This document shows positions 1-5,534 of a stretch of 6,035 bases of DNA, piece by piece. The DNA is taken from NCBI GenBank assembly GCA_027074515.1, contig JALTCQ010000095.1:378-6412 (forward strand), in the 5' to 3' direction. This DNA is from Microcaldota archaeon. GTDB taxonomy: Archaea; Iainarchaeota; Iainarchaeia; JAADDC01. Below the pieces are notes generated by a model that did not search any database, was not told the DNA's origin, and saw nothing but the letters and a program-made list of their open reading frames with translations. A program made the position numbers and the translations under genes. Numbering within the stretch: the first letter of the stretch is position 1; each line of letters starts with the position of its first letter.

Positions 1-4
1 CGGC

Positions 5-1072
5 GTGCGTTATCTCATTGATGTAATGAGCTGGAAGATTTTTGCCATTGTGGCGATGGCAGCGGCTGTGGTAGCGGCTGGATACCTAGCAATTCACGCC
101 AATAAGCACGTAAACGGAGTGATACTGCCAGGCAAATATCAAAAAATGCTCGGAACGGGAATAGATGTGGACTGGGTGAACTTCGACATCAATTACCTCA
201 GAGTGGCGAAAGATTTCCGAGAGCGCGGCTTTAACACTGTGAGAATACGAATCCGAGAGTGCAACACGTCAGAGGCGTATCTCCATCGCATCAAAGAGGT
301 TGTAGATGCATCGGTACAGGCAGGACTTGTCCCCGTGGTAGCTTTTAACGCCAGCGAATTCAAGGAGCGCCCAGATACCAACACAATGCTCTGCACACTT
401 AGAATGTGGCAAGCGCTGGCAAGAACACTAAAGAACGAGCCGTACACGGTGTCCTACGATTTGATAATAGAACCCAGCGAGGGCCTGGATACCAATTGCA
501 AAATTCTGAACGAGTTCTATGCGCGGGCAGTGCGTGAAATACGTGCAATTGATCCAAGCCGCATTATATTTATCGCACCAAACCACTTCTCATCGCCATA
601 CTATTTGAGGTGTTTGCAGCCGCTGAAAGACAGATATTTGATGGCAGAATGGCATTTCTACGCGGCAGGCCCAAGGAAGCACGGAAAGAAAAATTTATGG
701 ACGACTGGCACGCCTGCCGAAAAGAACGCGATACTTACGGCCATAGACGCTGCCCATGACTGGCAAAAGCAAACGGGAATACGGACGTGGGTCGGCGCGT
801 GGATGCCCGGAAACTACAATCACGGGAACGACTACAGCGTGCCAGAACAAGTACAGTTTGCGCGGTTCATGACTTGCGCCTTGCGTCACGCAGGAATCCC
901 CTTCGCAATTAACGCCGGAAAACATTTCTACAACTACAAAACATATACTTGGATGCCTCAGATGGCCCCCGTGCTTGACGCAGTTCTCCCACCATGTACC
1001 GCCAGCACTCAATCAGACTTCAGCAAATCTTTGGCGTCCAGCAGCACGGGGAAACCTCTAAGCAGTGAGTAG
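5..1072 (+). CDS. Glycoside hydrolase family 5-like (cellulase-type TIM barrel) membrane-anchored or secreted protein
   Basis: The frame is open from the window edge. Its first possible start is GTG at 5, but ATG at 26 (residue 8) directly precedes a hydrophobic segment (residues 11-31) and is likelier; the gene could also begin outside the window. That segment is a signal peptide or membrane anchor, so the rest should lie outside the cell. A GH5-like barrel follows: strand 2 with TVRIRI (78-83), LIIEPSE at 153-159, where E156 fits the acid/base Glu of the usual NEP motif, and WHFY at 216-219, fitting the conserved His and Tyr of strand 6. The nucleophile Glu expected near 265 is Ala in WVGAWMPGN. 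Six cysteines (86, 130, 165, 203, 291, 331) could form disulfides. Family membership is inferred from these motifs; substrate is unknown and activity is doubtful. The last 20 residues are Ser-rich and lie over the antisense end of the neighbouring gene. Confidence 0.72.
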   Translation: MRYLIDVMSWKIFAIVAMAAAVVAAGYLAIHANKHVNGVILPGKYQKMLGTGIDVDWVNFDINYLRVAKDFRERGFNTVRIRIRECNTSEAYLHRIKEVVDASVQAGLVPVVAFNASEFKERPDTNTMLCTLRMWQALARTLKNEPYTVSYDLIIEPSEGLDTNCKILNEFYARAVREIRAIDPSRIIFIAPNHFSSPYYLRCLQPLKDRYLMAEWHFYAAGPRKHGKKNLWTTGTPAEKNAILTAIDAAHDWQKQTGIRTWVGAWMPGNYNHGNDYSVPEQVQFARFMTCALRHAGIPFAINAGKHFYNYKTYTWMPQMAPVLDAVLPPCTASTQSDFSKSLASSSTGKPLSSE

Positions 1073-1617
1073 ATCACAAGATACAGTGAGTACCAGAAGA
1101 TGAACGCTGCGCTAAGAGCTATAACACCGTAGGCGTAGAGCAAGAGCAGGAAGAAGAACAAAGCCTTTGACGCGCCGTATAGTCCCCTGCTTATGCGCGA
1201 ACTAACAAAGATCTTGCCCCAGCGCGAGTGTATCATTCCATAAACTGATTTTCCTCTCTCCGCAGCCATAGCACGGAATGCATCGGTTAGAACAGCCCGA
1301 GACAGAATGATGATCGGCGCCCACGCGGGCACAAACCCCATCGCAGTGTAAGTGATCCAAAACGTGATTTCGGTAATTCTATCACCCGCCACGTCAAGCA
1401 GGGAGCCGAGAACGGTTGCGTGGTTCAACTTTCTGGCAATGTAGCCGTCAGCATAGTCTGCAGCAAAGATTACCAGCAACAACAGCGCCCAAAACCACCA
1501 CACTGGCCAGTGGAGCGCAACTGCTGCTGCGATTAGATACACGAGAGCTGTTCGCGTCAGCGTGATCCAGTCCGCTACGTCCACGAGTTTAATAGTGCTA
1601 ACGAAAATAAAAGTCAA
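1009..1617 (-). CDS. CDP-alcohol phosphatidyltransferase family membrane protein
   Basis: This is an integral membrane enzyme of the family that transfers a phospho-alcohol from a CDP-activated donor, in archaea usually CDP-archaeol or a soluble CDP-polyol, in polar lipid synthesis. The full family signature D-x2-DG-x2-AR-x8-G-x3-D-x3-D is present: D54, D57, G58, A61, R62, G71, D75 and D79 bind metal and the CDP group. Hydrophobic segments lie at about 19-36, 38-53, 84-98, 100-111, 149-166 and 167-188, the expected six. Length (202 residues) is normal. The start is uncertain. The frame given begins with TTG at 1617, immediately after the TGA of the MATE gene, with no ribosome-binding site. 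GTG at 1584 would give MDVADWITLTR, a more family-like N-terminus, and has an AT-rich TTTTATTTT about 23 bases upstream. The alcohol substrate cannot be read from the sequence. Confidence 0.88.
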   Translation of the reverse strand: MTFIFVSTIKLVDVADWITLTRTALVYLIAAAVALHWPVWWFWALLLLVIFAADYADGYIARKLNHATVLGSLLDVAGDRITEITFWITYTAMGFVPAWAPIIILSRAVLTDAFRAMAAERGKSVYGMIHSRWGKIFVSSRISRGLYGASKALFFFLLLLYAYGVIALSAAFIFWYSLYLVIYSLLRGFPVLLDAKDLLKSD

Positions 1618-2976
1618 TCAGTCGATGACTTTTTCGATCCACCCCGTCCAGACCAAGAAGTATGCGGCAATCAGGCCACTGAACACGTTACTGAGTGCCA
1701 TTCCAAAGAACGCTCCCGTTGCACTATTCCAAAGGGTTGCAAAGGTGTACGCCAGGCCGACGCGGAACACCCAGAGCCGTATTATTCCAAGAATCGCCGA
1801 GATCTTTGTCTTTCCCGCGGCGCGGAGAGCGTTGATCACTGGGAAAAAGATACCGAAGAACGGGACGGATAAGGAAAAATAGAACAGAAGGGCTGAACCC
1901 AGGCGGACAACTGCGGGATCGGAGATGAACACGCGGACAAGCGGCGTGCGTAGCAAGAAAACGATCGTTGCAAGCACGGACGCCACGGTAAAGGTTGTTC
2001 TGACCGTCGTGTAAAGAATTGCCTTTGCCCGAGCATACTGCTCCGCACCGACGTTCTGGCCGAACATCACCGCGGCGGCACGGGAAAGCCCCATTGTCAC
2101 GGCAGATATGAGGTTTATGATGCGCATCCCCACACCGTAGGCGGCCACGGCGGCAGAACCAAACATGGACACGATTGCCATGACAACTGCGAAGGCAATT
2201 CCGTTCGTACTCTGAGAGAGCGCTGCGGGTGTACCAATCCTCAACATCTTCCGCAGAACCGTAGCGTCAAAAACCAGATCCTTCGCGCGAATTTTTACGT
2301 GTTTCCAGCCCGTGAACAGGAGCCCCACCCCAACAAAGGATGCGAGTGCATTTGATATGGTGGTTGCGATCGCGGCGCCAACCACGCCAAGCCTCGGCAA
2401 CCCCGCCCAGCCAAATATGAAGAATGGGTCTATAATCGCGTTGAAGGTCAGTGCTGCCACGTTGATCTTCGTGGGCGTCCACACGTCGCCAACTGCCCGA
2501 AAGACCGTGCCGAAGACGAAACTGCCAAAGGAGAAAGGAAGCGAAAGGAATAGTATGCGCAAGTATTGCAGGGCCAAGGGATAAACGTCTGGTGGTGTTC
2601 CAATGAGGCGTAAGAGTGAGGGCGCAAGTACGTAGCCCAGGCCTGCGCCAAGGATCGCCAACACGCCGATGAAAGAAAGCAAGTTCCCTGCGATTCGATC
2701 TACCTTCTCCCACTTCCCTGCCCCAACGTACTGGCTGATGAGGGCAAGTCCAGCGGTGCTGAAACCTGCAGCGAACATGACTGCGATGAAAATGAGGGGC
2801 CAAGATATCGCCGGCGCTGCAAGAGCTGCCTTGCCCAGTTTCCCGAGCCAGAAGCTGTCCACGAGGTTATACACGATCTGGACGATCTGGGCAAAGATCA
2901 TGGGTGCTGAGAGTGCTAACAAGGTCCTCCGAATGTCCCCCTCAAGTATCTGCTCTCGCATTCGCTGTGGCCCCAT
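1618..2976 (-). CDS. MATE family multidrug/sodium-type efflux transporter
   Basis: A 452-residue protein, the usual MATE length, with about twelve hydrophobic segments in two related halves. MATE proteins export cationic drugs or metabolites across the cytoplasmic membrane in exchange for Na+ or H+. Visible family motifs are YNLVDSFWLGKLG (36-48, with N37 and D40 of helix 1), NAIIDPFFIFG followed by LGVVGAAIATTIS (169-198), GQNVGA (306-311) and ALRAAGKTK (383-391). ATG at 2976 is chosen because GGTGAT at 2980-2985 sits 3 bases upstream; the alternative ATG at 2961 has no such site. The gene follows the unknown 192-residue gene after a T-rich gap and abuts the phosphatidyltransferase gene, with which it is probably co-transcribed. 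The transported substrate is unknown; the lipid-enzyme neighbour might hint at membrane or envelope physiology, but that is only inference. Confidence 0.94.
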   Translation of the reverse strand: MGPQRMREQILEGDIRRTLLALSAPMIFAQIVQIVYNLVDSFWLGKLGKAALAAPAISWPLIFIAVMFAAGFSTAGLALISQYVGAGKWEKVDRIAGNLLSFIGVLAILGAGLGYVLAPSLLRLIGTPPDVYPLALQYLRILFLSLPFSFGSFVFGTVFRAVGDVWTPTKINVAALTFNAIIDPFFIFGWAGLPRLGVVGAAIATTISNALASFVGVGLLFTGWKHVKIRAKDLVFDATVLRKMLRIGTPAALSQSTNGIAFAVVMAIVSMFGSAAVAAYGVGMRIINLISAVTMGLSRAAAVMFGQNVGAEQYARAKAILYTTVRTTFTVASVLATIVFLLRTPLVRVFISDPAVVRLGSALLFYFSLSVPFFGIFFPVINALRAAGKTKISAILGIIRLWVFRVGLAYTFATLWNSATGAFFGMALSNVFSGLIAAYFLVWTGWIEKVID

Positions 2977-2979
2977 AAA

Positions 2980-2985
2980 ATCACC
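2980..2985 (-). promoter_or_regulatory. Ribosome-binding site of the MATE gene
   Basis: GGTGAT on the minus strand, complementary to the 3' end of archaeal 16S rRNA, followed by TTT and then ATG at 2976. It fixes the start of the MATE gene. Confidence 0.75.
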
Positions 2986-3016
2986 AAAAGAACAATCGAG
3001 CAGCAGAAAGAATTAG

Positions 3017-3033
3017 CAAAAATTAGAAAAAGA
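3017..3033 (-). terminator. Oligo-T transcription terminator after the 192-residue gene
   Basis: Just past the TGA of the 3040-3618 gene the minus strand carries two T5 runs (3027-3031 and 3018-3022) in a T-rich stretch without a hairpin. Archaeal RNA polymerase typically stops at such oligo-T tracts. It separates this gene from the MATE gene downstream, although read-through is possible. Confidence 0.5.
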
Positions 3034-3039
3034 GGGTGG

Positions 3040-3618
3040 TCACTGGAAGCAGACTGTGCGGTCCTTCAGGCTGCGGTTCAGAAGGTCTGCGTGCTCCAGC
3101 GTCACGTGGTAGTCTCTTAGCGGCACGAGCTTCTCGTTCTCTAGCTTGTTGATGTACACGACACCCCCGTCGAGGTTCACCGTGTACACGAAGACGTTTC
3201 GGTTCTCAAAGAAGTCCTTGCGGCTCACAGCGTCAAGTGCACCCATTGCATAGGTTCTCACGTGGATTACAACGTCTGCGTCCACGCCTGCATCTGCCAG
3301 CCGGTCCACCACCTTGCCAAAGAGCTTCTTCGTTTCCTCTGCAGGTGTCTCACCGCCAAACTGGAAGACGACCAATCTAGGTGCGTAGTCAACGATCCTC
3401 TGAACGTCATCCTCGCTCTCCACCACGAAGATCCGCCCGGGGTTCTCGCTGTGAGCTATGAACGCTGAGAGTGTCGCAGAGCCCATGGCATCACATATGT
3501 AGTTCTTTGGAACAACCACTGCAACCTTGTTCGCACCGAGATCTGCAAGGGCCTTACCCACAAGGCGTCCTGTGAGCACCCTCAGGTAGATTTCTTCCTC
3601 AAATGTCGTCTTTGCCAT
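3040..3618 (-). CDS. Uncharacterised 192-residue cytoplasmic protein under a palindrome-flanked promoter
   Basis: I do not recognise this family. The protein has no signal peptide or membrane segment and looks like a soluble alpha/beta protein. Hydrophobic strands alternate with helices, for example KVAVVVP (31-37), RIFVVE (62-67), RLVVFQFGG (81-89), ADVVIHV (114-120) and NVFVYTVNLDGGVVYI (141-156), suggesting a Rossmann-like or related sandwich fold. Only two cysteines are present, C42 and C190 near the C-terminus (TVCFQ), so a redox or metal role is possible but unproven. ATG at 3618 is chosen over GTG 3627 and ATG 3624 because the ten-base site AGGAGGTGAT (3623-3632) lies 4 bases before it and overlaps the other two. 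Two copies of a TTAAC-N3-GTTAA palindrome bracket its TATA-like box, so the gene is probably tightly regulated, together with the NifX-like gene, which carries the same element. It ends at an oligo-T terminator and is probably monocistronic. Confidence 0.85.
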   Translation of the reverse strand: MAKTTFEEEIYLRVLTGRLVGKALADLGANKVAVVVPKNYICDAMGSATLSAFIAHSENPGRIFVVESEDDVQRIVDYAPRLVVFQFGGETPAEETKKLFGKVVDRLADAGVDADVVIHVRTYAMGALDAVSRKDFFENRNVFVYTVNLDGGVVYINKLENEKLVPLRDYHVTLEHADLLNRSLKDRTVCFQ

Positions 3619-3622
3619 GGTC

Positions 3623-3632
3623 ATCACCTCCT
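3623..3632 (-). promoter_or_regulatory. Perfect ten-base ribosome-binding site of the 192-residue gene
   Basis: AGGAGGTGAT on the minus strand is the full complement of the archaeal 16S rRNA 3' end. GACC separates it from ATG at 3618. It is the longest ribosome-binding match in the window, which predicts strong translation, and it rules out the two upstream in-frame start codons that lie within it or against it. Confidence 0.85.
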
Positions 3633-3633
3633 G

Positions 3634-3650
3634 TTTTAACAGTGTTAAAA
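3634..3650. promoter_or_regulatory. Operator-like palindrome, proximal copy (TTTTAAC-AGT-GTTAAAA)
   Basis: A perfect inverted repeat with 7-base arms and a 3-base centre. It lies between the TATA-like box (3654-3660) and the ribosome-binding site of the 192-residue gene, covering the expected transcription start region. In archaea a protein bound here normally blocks polymerase, so repression is the simplest reading. Its core TTAAC-N3-GTTAA recurs at 3663-3675 and 5952-5964. Confidence 0.7.
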
Positions 3651-3653
3651 ACG

Positions 3654-3660
3654 CTTTAAG
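3654..3660 (-). promoter_or_regulatory. TATA-like box of the 192-residue gene
   Basis: CTTAAAG on the minus strand, centred 25 bases upstream of the ribosome-binding site. Transcription would begin close to that site and give a very short leader. It is bracketed by two palindromes. Confidence 0.5.
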
Positions 3661-3662
3661 TA

Positions 3663-3675
3663 TTAACGCTGTTAA
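3663..3675. promoter_or_regulatory. Operator-like palindrome, distal copy (TTAAC-GCT-GTTAA)
   Basis: A perfect inverted repeat with 5-base arms and a 3-base centre, on the upstream side of the TATA-like box where the TFB recognition element should be. Its centre is 27 bases from the centre of the proximal copy, about 2.5 helical turns. Part of it also forms an imperfect direct repeat, AACGCT(G)TTAAG, with 3650-3660. Confidence 0.68.
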
Positions 3676-3686
3676 GACTACCTGGT

Positions 3687-3725
3687 AAAAATATCAAGAA
3701 TTAGGCCCTCGCCGCAAGGGCGAGG
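3687..3725 (-). terminator. Possible hairpin plus T-run terminator of the DUF308 gene
   Basis: On the minus strand the last codons of the DUF308 gene contain a 7-base stem, CCTCGCC (3719-3725) pairing with GGCGAGG (3707-3713) around a 5-base loop. The stop codon follows, and a T5 run at 3687-3691 comes 16 bases after the stem. The stem lies inside coding sequence and the gap is long for a bacterial-type terminator, so the T-run may be the working part. Confidence 0.4.
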
Positions 3726-4231
3726 CCCACAAAGGTTGCACCGCCCATCAGAAGGTCCAGAGCCACGTAAAGTCCAAGGAACCATACGGACGCCGCGGGC
3801 CAGGCAATTGCAAGCAAGATGCCCAATATCACGGTGATTATTCCAGAGGCGAGAGCCCAACCCCAGTACTCAAAGGAACCCCTGTTCTGCCAGGCTATCC
3901 ATGCGCGGACAACGCCGATAGCGACGAACGTCACTGCAAGGGCGAGGGTAATTGCCGCAGCACCAAGCAACGGGTCGTAGAACGTCAGCACGCCGAAACC
4001 CATGTACAACAGTGCGAGAACGATGTTTGCTATCTTACTTACCCATCCGGAGGTGTGTGCAACTCCGTTATACAGCTGGAATATTCCCGCCGCAATCGCA
4101 AAAGCTCCAAAGATCACCGCTGTGAGCGCAGTAACCAAAGGCAGCATGAGCAGCGCTGCTACTCCGAGGGCGATGAAGAACACGCCCACTGCAAGCATCC
4201 ATCCCCAGTACTCTTTTACATCTCCGAACAT
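3701..4231 (-). CDS. DUF308 / HdeD-like six-segment membrane protein
   Basis: A small, very hydrophobic protein (176 residues from ATG 4231) with about six membrane segments at 10-30, 31-53, 64-84, 86-110, 122-144 and 146-174. The pattern and internal repetition match the DUF308/HdeD family, named for an E. coli acid-resistance membrane protein; its biochemical role is not settled in most organisms. The halves begin alike: EYWGWMLAVG (7-16) and EYWGWALASG (121-130). ATG 4231 is chosen because GGTGAT at 4235-4240 is 3 bases upstream, the same spacing as for the MATE gene; ATG 4243 has no site and would add only four residues. The gene lies 35 bases after hisS, with its own TATA-like sequence over the hisS stop codon, so it may be read both alone and with hisS. 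Confidence 0.87.
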   Translation of the reverse strand: MFGDVKEYWGWMLAVGVFFIALGVAALLMLPLVTALTAVIFGAFAIAAGIFQLYNGVAHTSGWVSKIANIVLALLYMGFGVLTFYDPLLGAAAITLALAVTFVAIGVVRAWIAWQNRGSFEYWGWALASGIITVILGILLAIAWPAASVWFLGLYVALDLLMGGATFVGLALAARA

Positions 4232-4234
4232 ATT

Positions 4235-4240
4235 ATCACC
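4235..4240 (-). promoter_or_regulatory. Ribosome-binding site of the DUF308 gene
   Basis: GGTGAT followed by AAT and ATG at 4231. The upstream in-frame ATG at 4243 lies immediately before this element and has no site of its own, so this decides the start. Confidence 0.7.
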
Positions 4241-4263
4241 CATAAAAATATTGGATAATCAAA

Positions 4264-4271
4264 AATTTAAA
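4264..4271 (-). promoter_or_regulatory. TATA-like box of the DUF308 gene, over the hisS stop codon
   Basis: TTTAAATT on the minus strand, centred about 27 bases upstream of the GGTGAT ribosome-binding site. It includes the TAA stop of hisS (4267-4269). Placement is what an archaeal promoter with a very short leader would need; function is inferred. Confidence 0.45.
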
Positions 4272-5487
4272 GTGTTATCATGGAATCGATCGGCACTGTC
4301 TTCTGTTCCCCACTTTCTAAACTCTTGACCACCACTTGCCCCTTTTCCGTTTCCCTGCCAACAATCACCACAGTTCTTATCCCTCTTCTCTCAGCGTCCG
4401 CAAGCTGTTTTCCTAGCTTTCTTCCAGTAACGTCCATGAACACGCTCTTCCCACCTGCCCTGAGTTCCTTTGAGATTTGAATCGCCTCTCCCTCATAGCC
4501 CGGGATCACCGCGACGTAGACGTCCGCCTCCTTCGCTTGCAAATCCATAGAATCAACGTAGAGATCCAGTGCACGGTCCACGCCGATGCTCATGCCCACT
4601 GCCGGAATGTCCCTTCCGCCGAGCAGACCAATGAGCTTGTCGTAGCGGCCACCGCTGAGGATGCTCGTGGGCCTATCCACGAATGTTTCGAAGATTGGTC
4701 CCGTGTAGTAGTCCAGGCCGCGTACGATAAACAGATTAAACGTCCAGATTACACCGAAGTCGTCAAGGTACTCGCCCAACTTCAGAAGGCAGTCTTTGGC
4801 TTTCTTTATATCTTCCGTCGGCTCCGGCAGTTCATCAAGACCATTGTTAAATTCCAAAAAACGATCTAGGTATTTTCCAAGTTCGCCCAATTCCTTGCGT
4901 ACCCCATCTTCTCCAACCTTATACCACTTGTCAATCGCTCTGTAGAACTCCGCTCTCCTTGATTCTGGCAGACCGACGTAGTCAGCAATCGCGTCTAACA
5001 ACCGTCTGTCATTCACCTGGACCGTTCCCTCAAGTCCTGCACGTTTCAATGCAGTCCACGGCGCTGCAACGACCTCCGCGTCTGCTACAGGCTTATCTGA
5101 ACCGAAGATATCCACATCCGCCTGGGTAAACTCTCTAAAACGTCCGGCCTGCGGCCTATCGTATCTCCAGACCTTTCCAATCATGTATCGCTTGATAGGT
5201 AGTGGCATCGTCTTGTTCTCGGCGAGAACGCGCGCTGTCGGAAGCGTTAGGTCGAAGCGCAGTCCTATTTCTCTTCCCGCCTTGTCCTTGAAGATGTAAA
5301 GCTCCTCGCGGATTTCTTCCCCGCCCTTAGACGTGAGCAGTTCTGCCGTCTCGAGAGCAGGTGTATCCCAGGGCAAGAATCCGAACTCACGGTACGTATC
5401 CTCTATGATCCTCAAAAACTCTGCACGCTTCACGCTAAAAGGCGGTAGGAAATCGCGGGTACCCCTCACACGCTTAGTGAAGTCCAT
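4267..5487 (-). CDS. hisS: Histidyl-tRNA synthetase
   Basis: A class II aminoacyl-tRNA synthetase that charges tRNA-His with histidine using ATP in the cytoplasm. Residues 1-320 form the catalytic core. VRGTRDFLPP (7-16) is the usual start; motif 1 lies around PWDTPALE (39-46); motif 2 is KVWRYDRPQAGRFREFTQAD (105-124); the histidine-binding loop RGLDYYTG is at 256-263; motif 3, GMSIGVDRALDLY (298-310), carries R305. The C-terminal anticodon-binding domain runs from about 322 to 400. At 406 residues it is complete and on the short side for the family. The start is GTG 5490 or ATG 5487. The only nearby ribosome-binding sequence (GGTGA at 5500-5504) is too far for either, and instead serves an out-of-frame six-codon mini-ORF. 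A TATA-like box overlaps the stop codon of the preceding NifX-like gene, so hisS probably has its own promoter. Confidence 0.97.
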   Translation of the reverse strand: MDFTKRVRGTRDFLPPFSVKRAEFLRIIEDTYREFGFLPWDTPALETAELLTSKGGEEIREELYIFKDKAGREIGLRFDLTLPTARVLAENKTMPLPIKRYMIGKVWRYDRPQAGRFREFTQADVDIFGSDKPVADAEVVAAPWTALKRAGLEGTVQVNDRRLLDAIADYVGLPESRRAEFYRAIDKWYKVGEDGVRKELGELGKYLDRFLEFNNGLDELPEPTEDIKKAKDCLLKLGEYLDDFGVIWTFNLFIVRGLDYYTGPIFETFVDRPTSILSGGRYDKLIGLLGGRDIPAVGMSIGVDRALDLYVDSMDLQAKEADVYVAVIPGYEGEAIQISKELRAGGKSVFMDVTGRKLGKQLADAERRGIRTVVIVGRETEKGQVVVKSLESGEQKTVPIDSMITL

Positions 5488-5494
5488 CACCCAT
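5474..5494 (-). other. Six-codon mini-ORF (MGDGLH) overlapping the hisS start
   Basis: ATG at 5494 reads M-G-D-G-L-H and stops at TAA 5474-5476, inside hisS in another frame. It has the best-placed ribosome-binding sequence here (GGTGA, 5 bases before its ATG), whereas the hisS GTG and ATG lie 9 and 12 bases from it. Its last sense codon, CAC, is His. It could be a coupling or regulatory leader peptide, or a coincidence. Confidence 0.3.
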
Positions 5495-5525
5495 TTCGCT
5501 CACCGAAGAGTAGAGAGAGAAACTG

Positions 5526-5534
5526 TATTTATTT
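5526..5534 (-). promoter_or_regulatory. TATA-like box of hisS, over the stop codon of the NifX-like gene
   Basis: AAATAAATA on the minus strand, including the TAA stop at 5529-5531. Its centre is 26 bases upstream of the GGTGA sequence, predicting a short leader. It is the most TATA-like sequence in the window. A pyrimidine-rich stretch follows it before the hisS start. Confidence 0.55.

Noticed and set aside
19..28. Upstream gene ending at TAA 24-26 and overlapping ATG 26 (TAATG)
   Set aside because: The arrangement fits translational coupling, but only seven codons of the putative upstream frame are visible, and other frames are equally open.
2267..2803. Open frame of 178 codons on the minus strand inside the MATE gene
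   Set aside because: It is a frame-shifted shadow of a well-supported transporter gene and its protein is rich in Arg, Trp and His with no domain-like pattern.
2669..3016. Plus-strand open frame of 115 codons opposite the MATE start
   Set aside because: No ribosome-binding site and no protein-like pattern; it runs through the MATE ribosome-binding site and N-terminus, which are well supported.
3644..3652. GTTAAAAAC as a SurR-type site (GTT-N3-AAC)
   Set aside because: A single half-element without the additional GTT at the expected spacing. The stronger pattern here is the opposite arrangement, AAC-N3-GTT, shared with 5952-5964, so I do not assign SurR.
4002..4328. Plus-strand open frame of 108 codons opposite the DUF308 gene
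   Set aside because: Antisense shadow; it crosses the promoter and start of DUF308 and the end of hisS and lacks a start signal.
4477..4869. Plus-strand open frame of 130 codons opposite hisS
   Set aside because: hisS motifs are intact through this stretch; the antisense frame has no ribosome-binding site and no recognisable domain.
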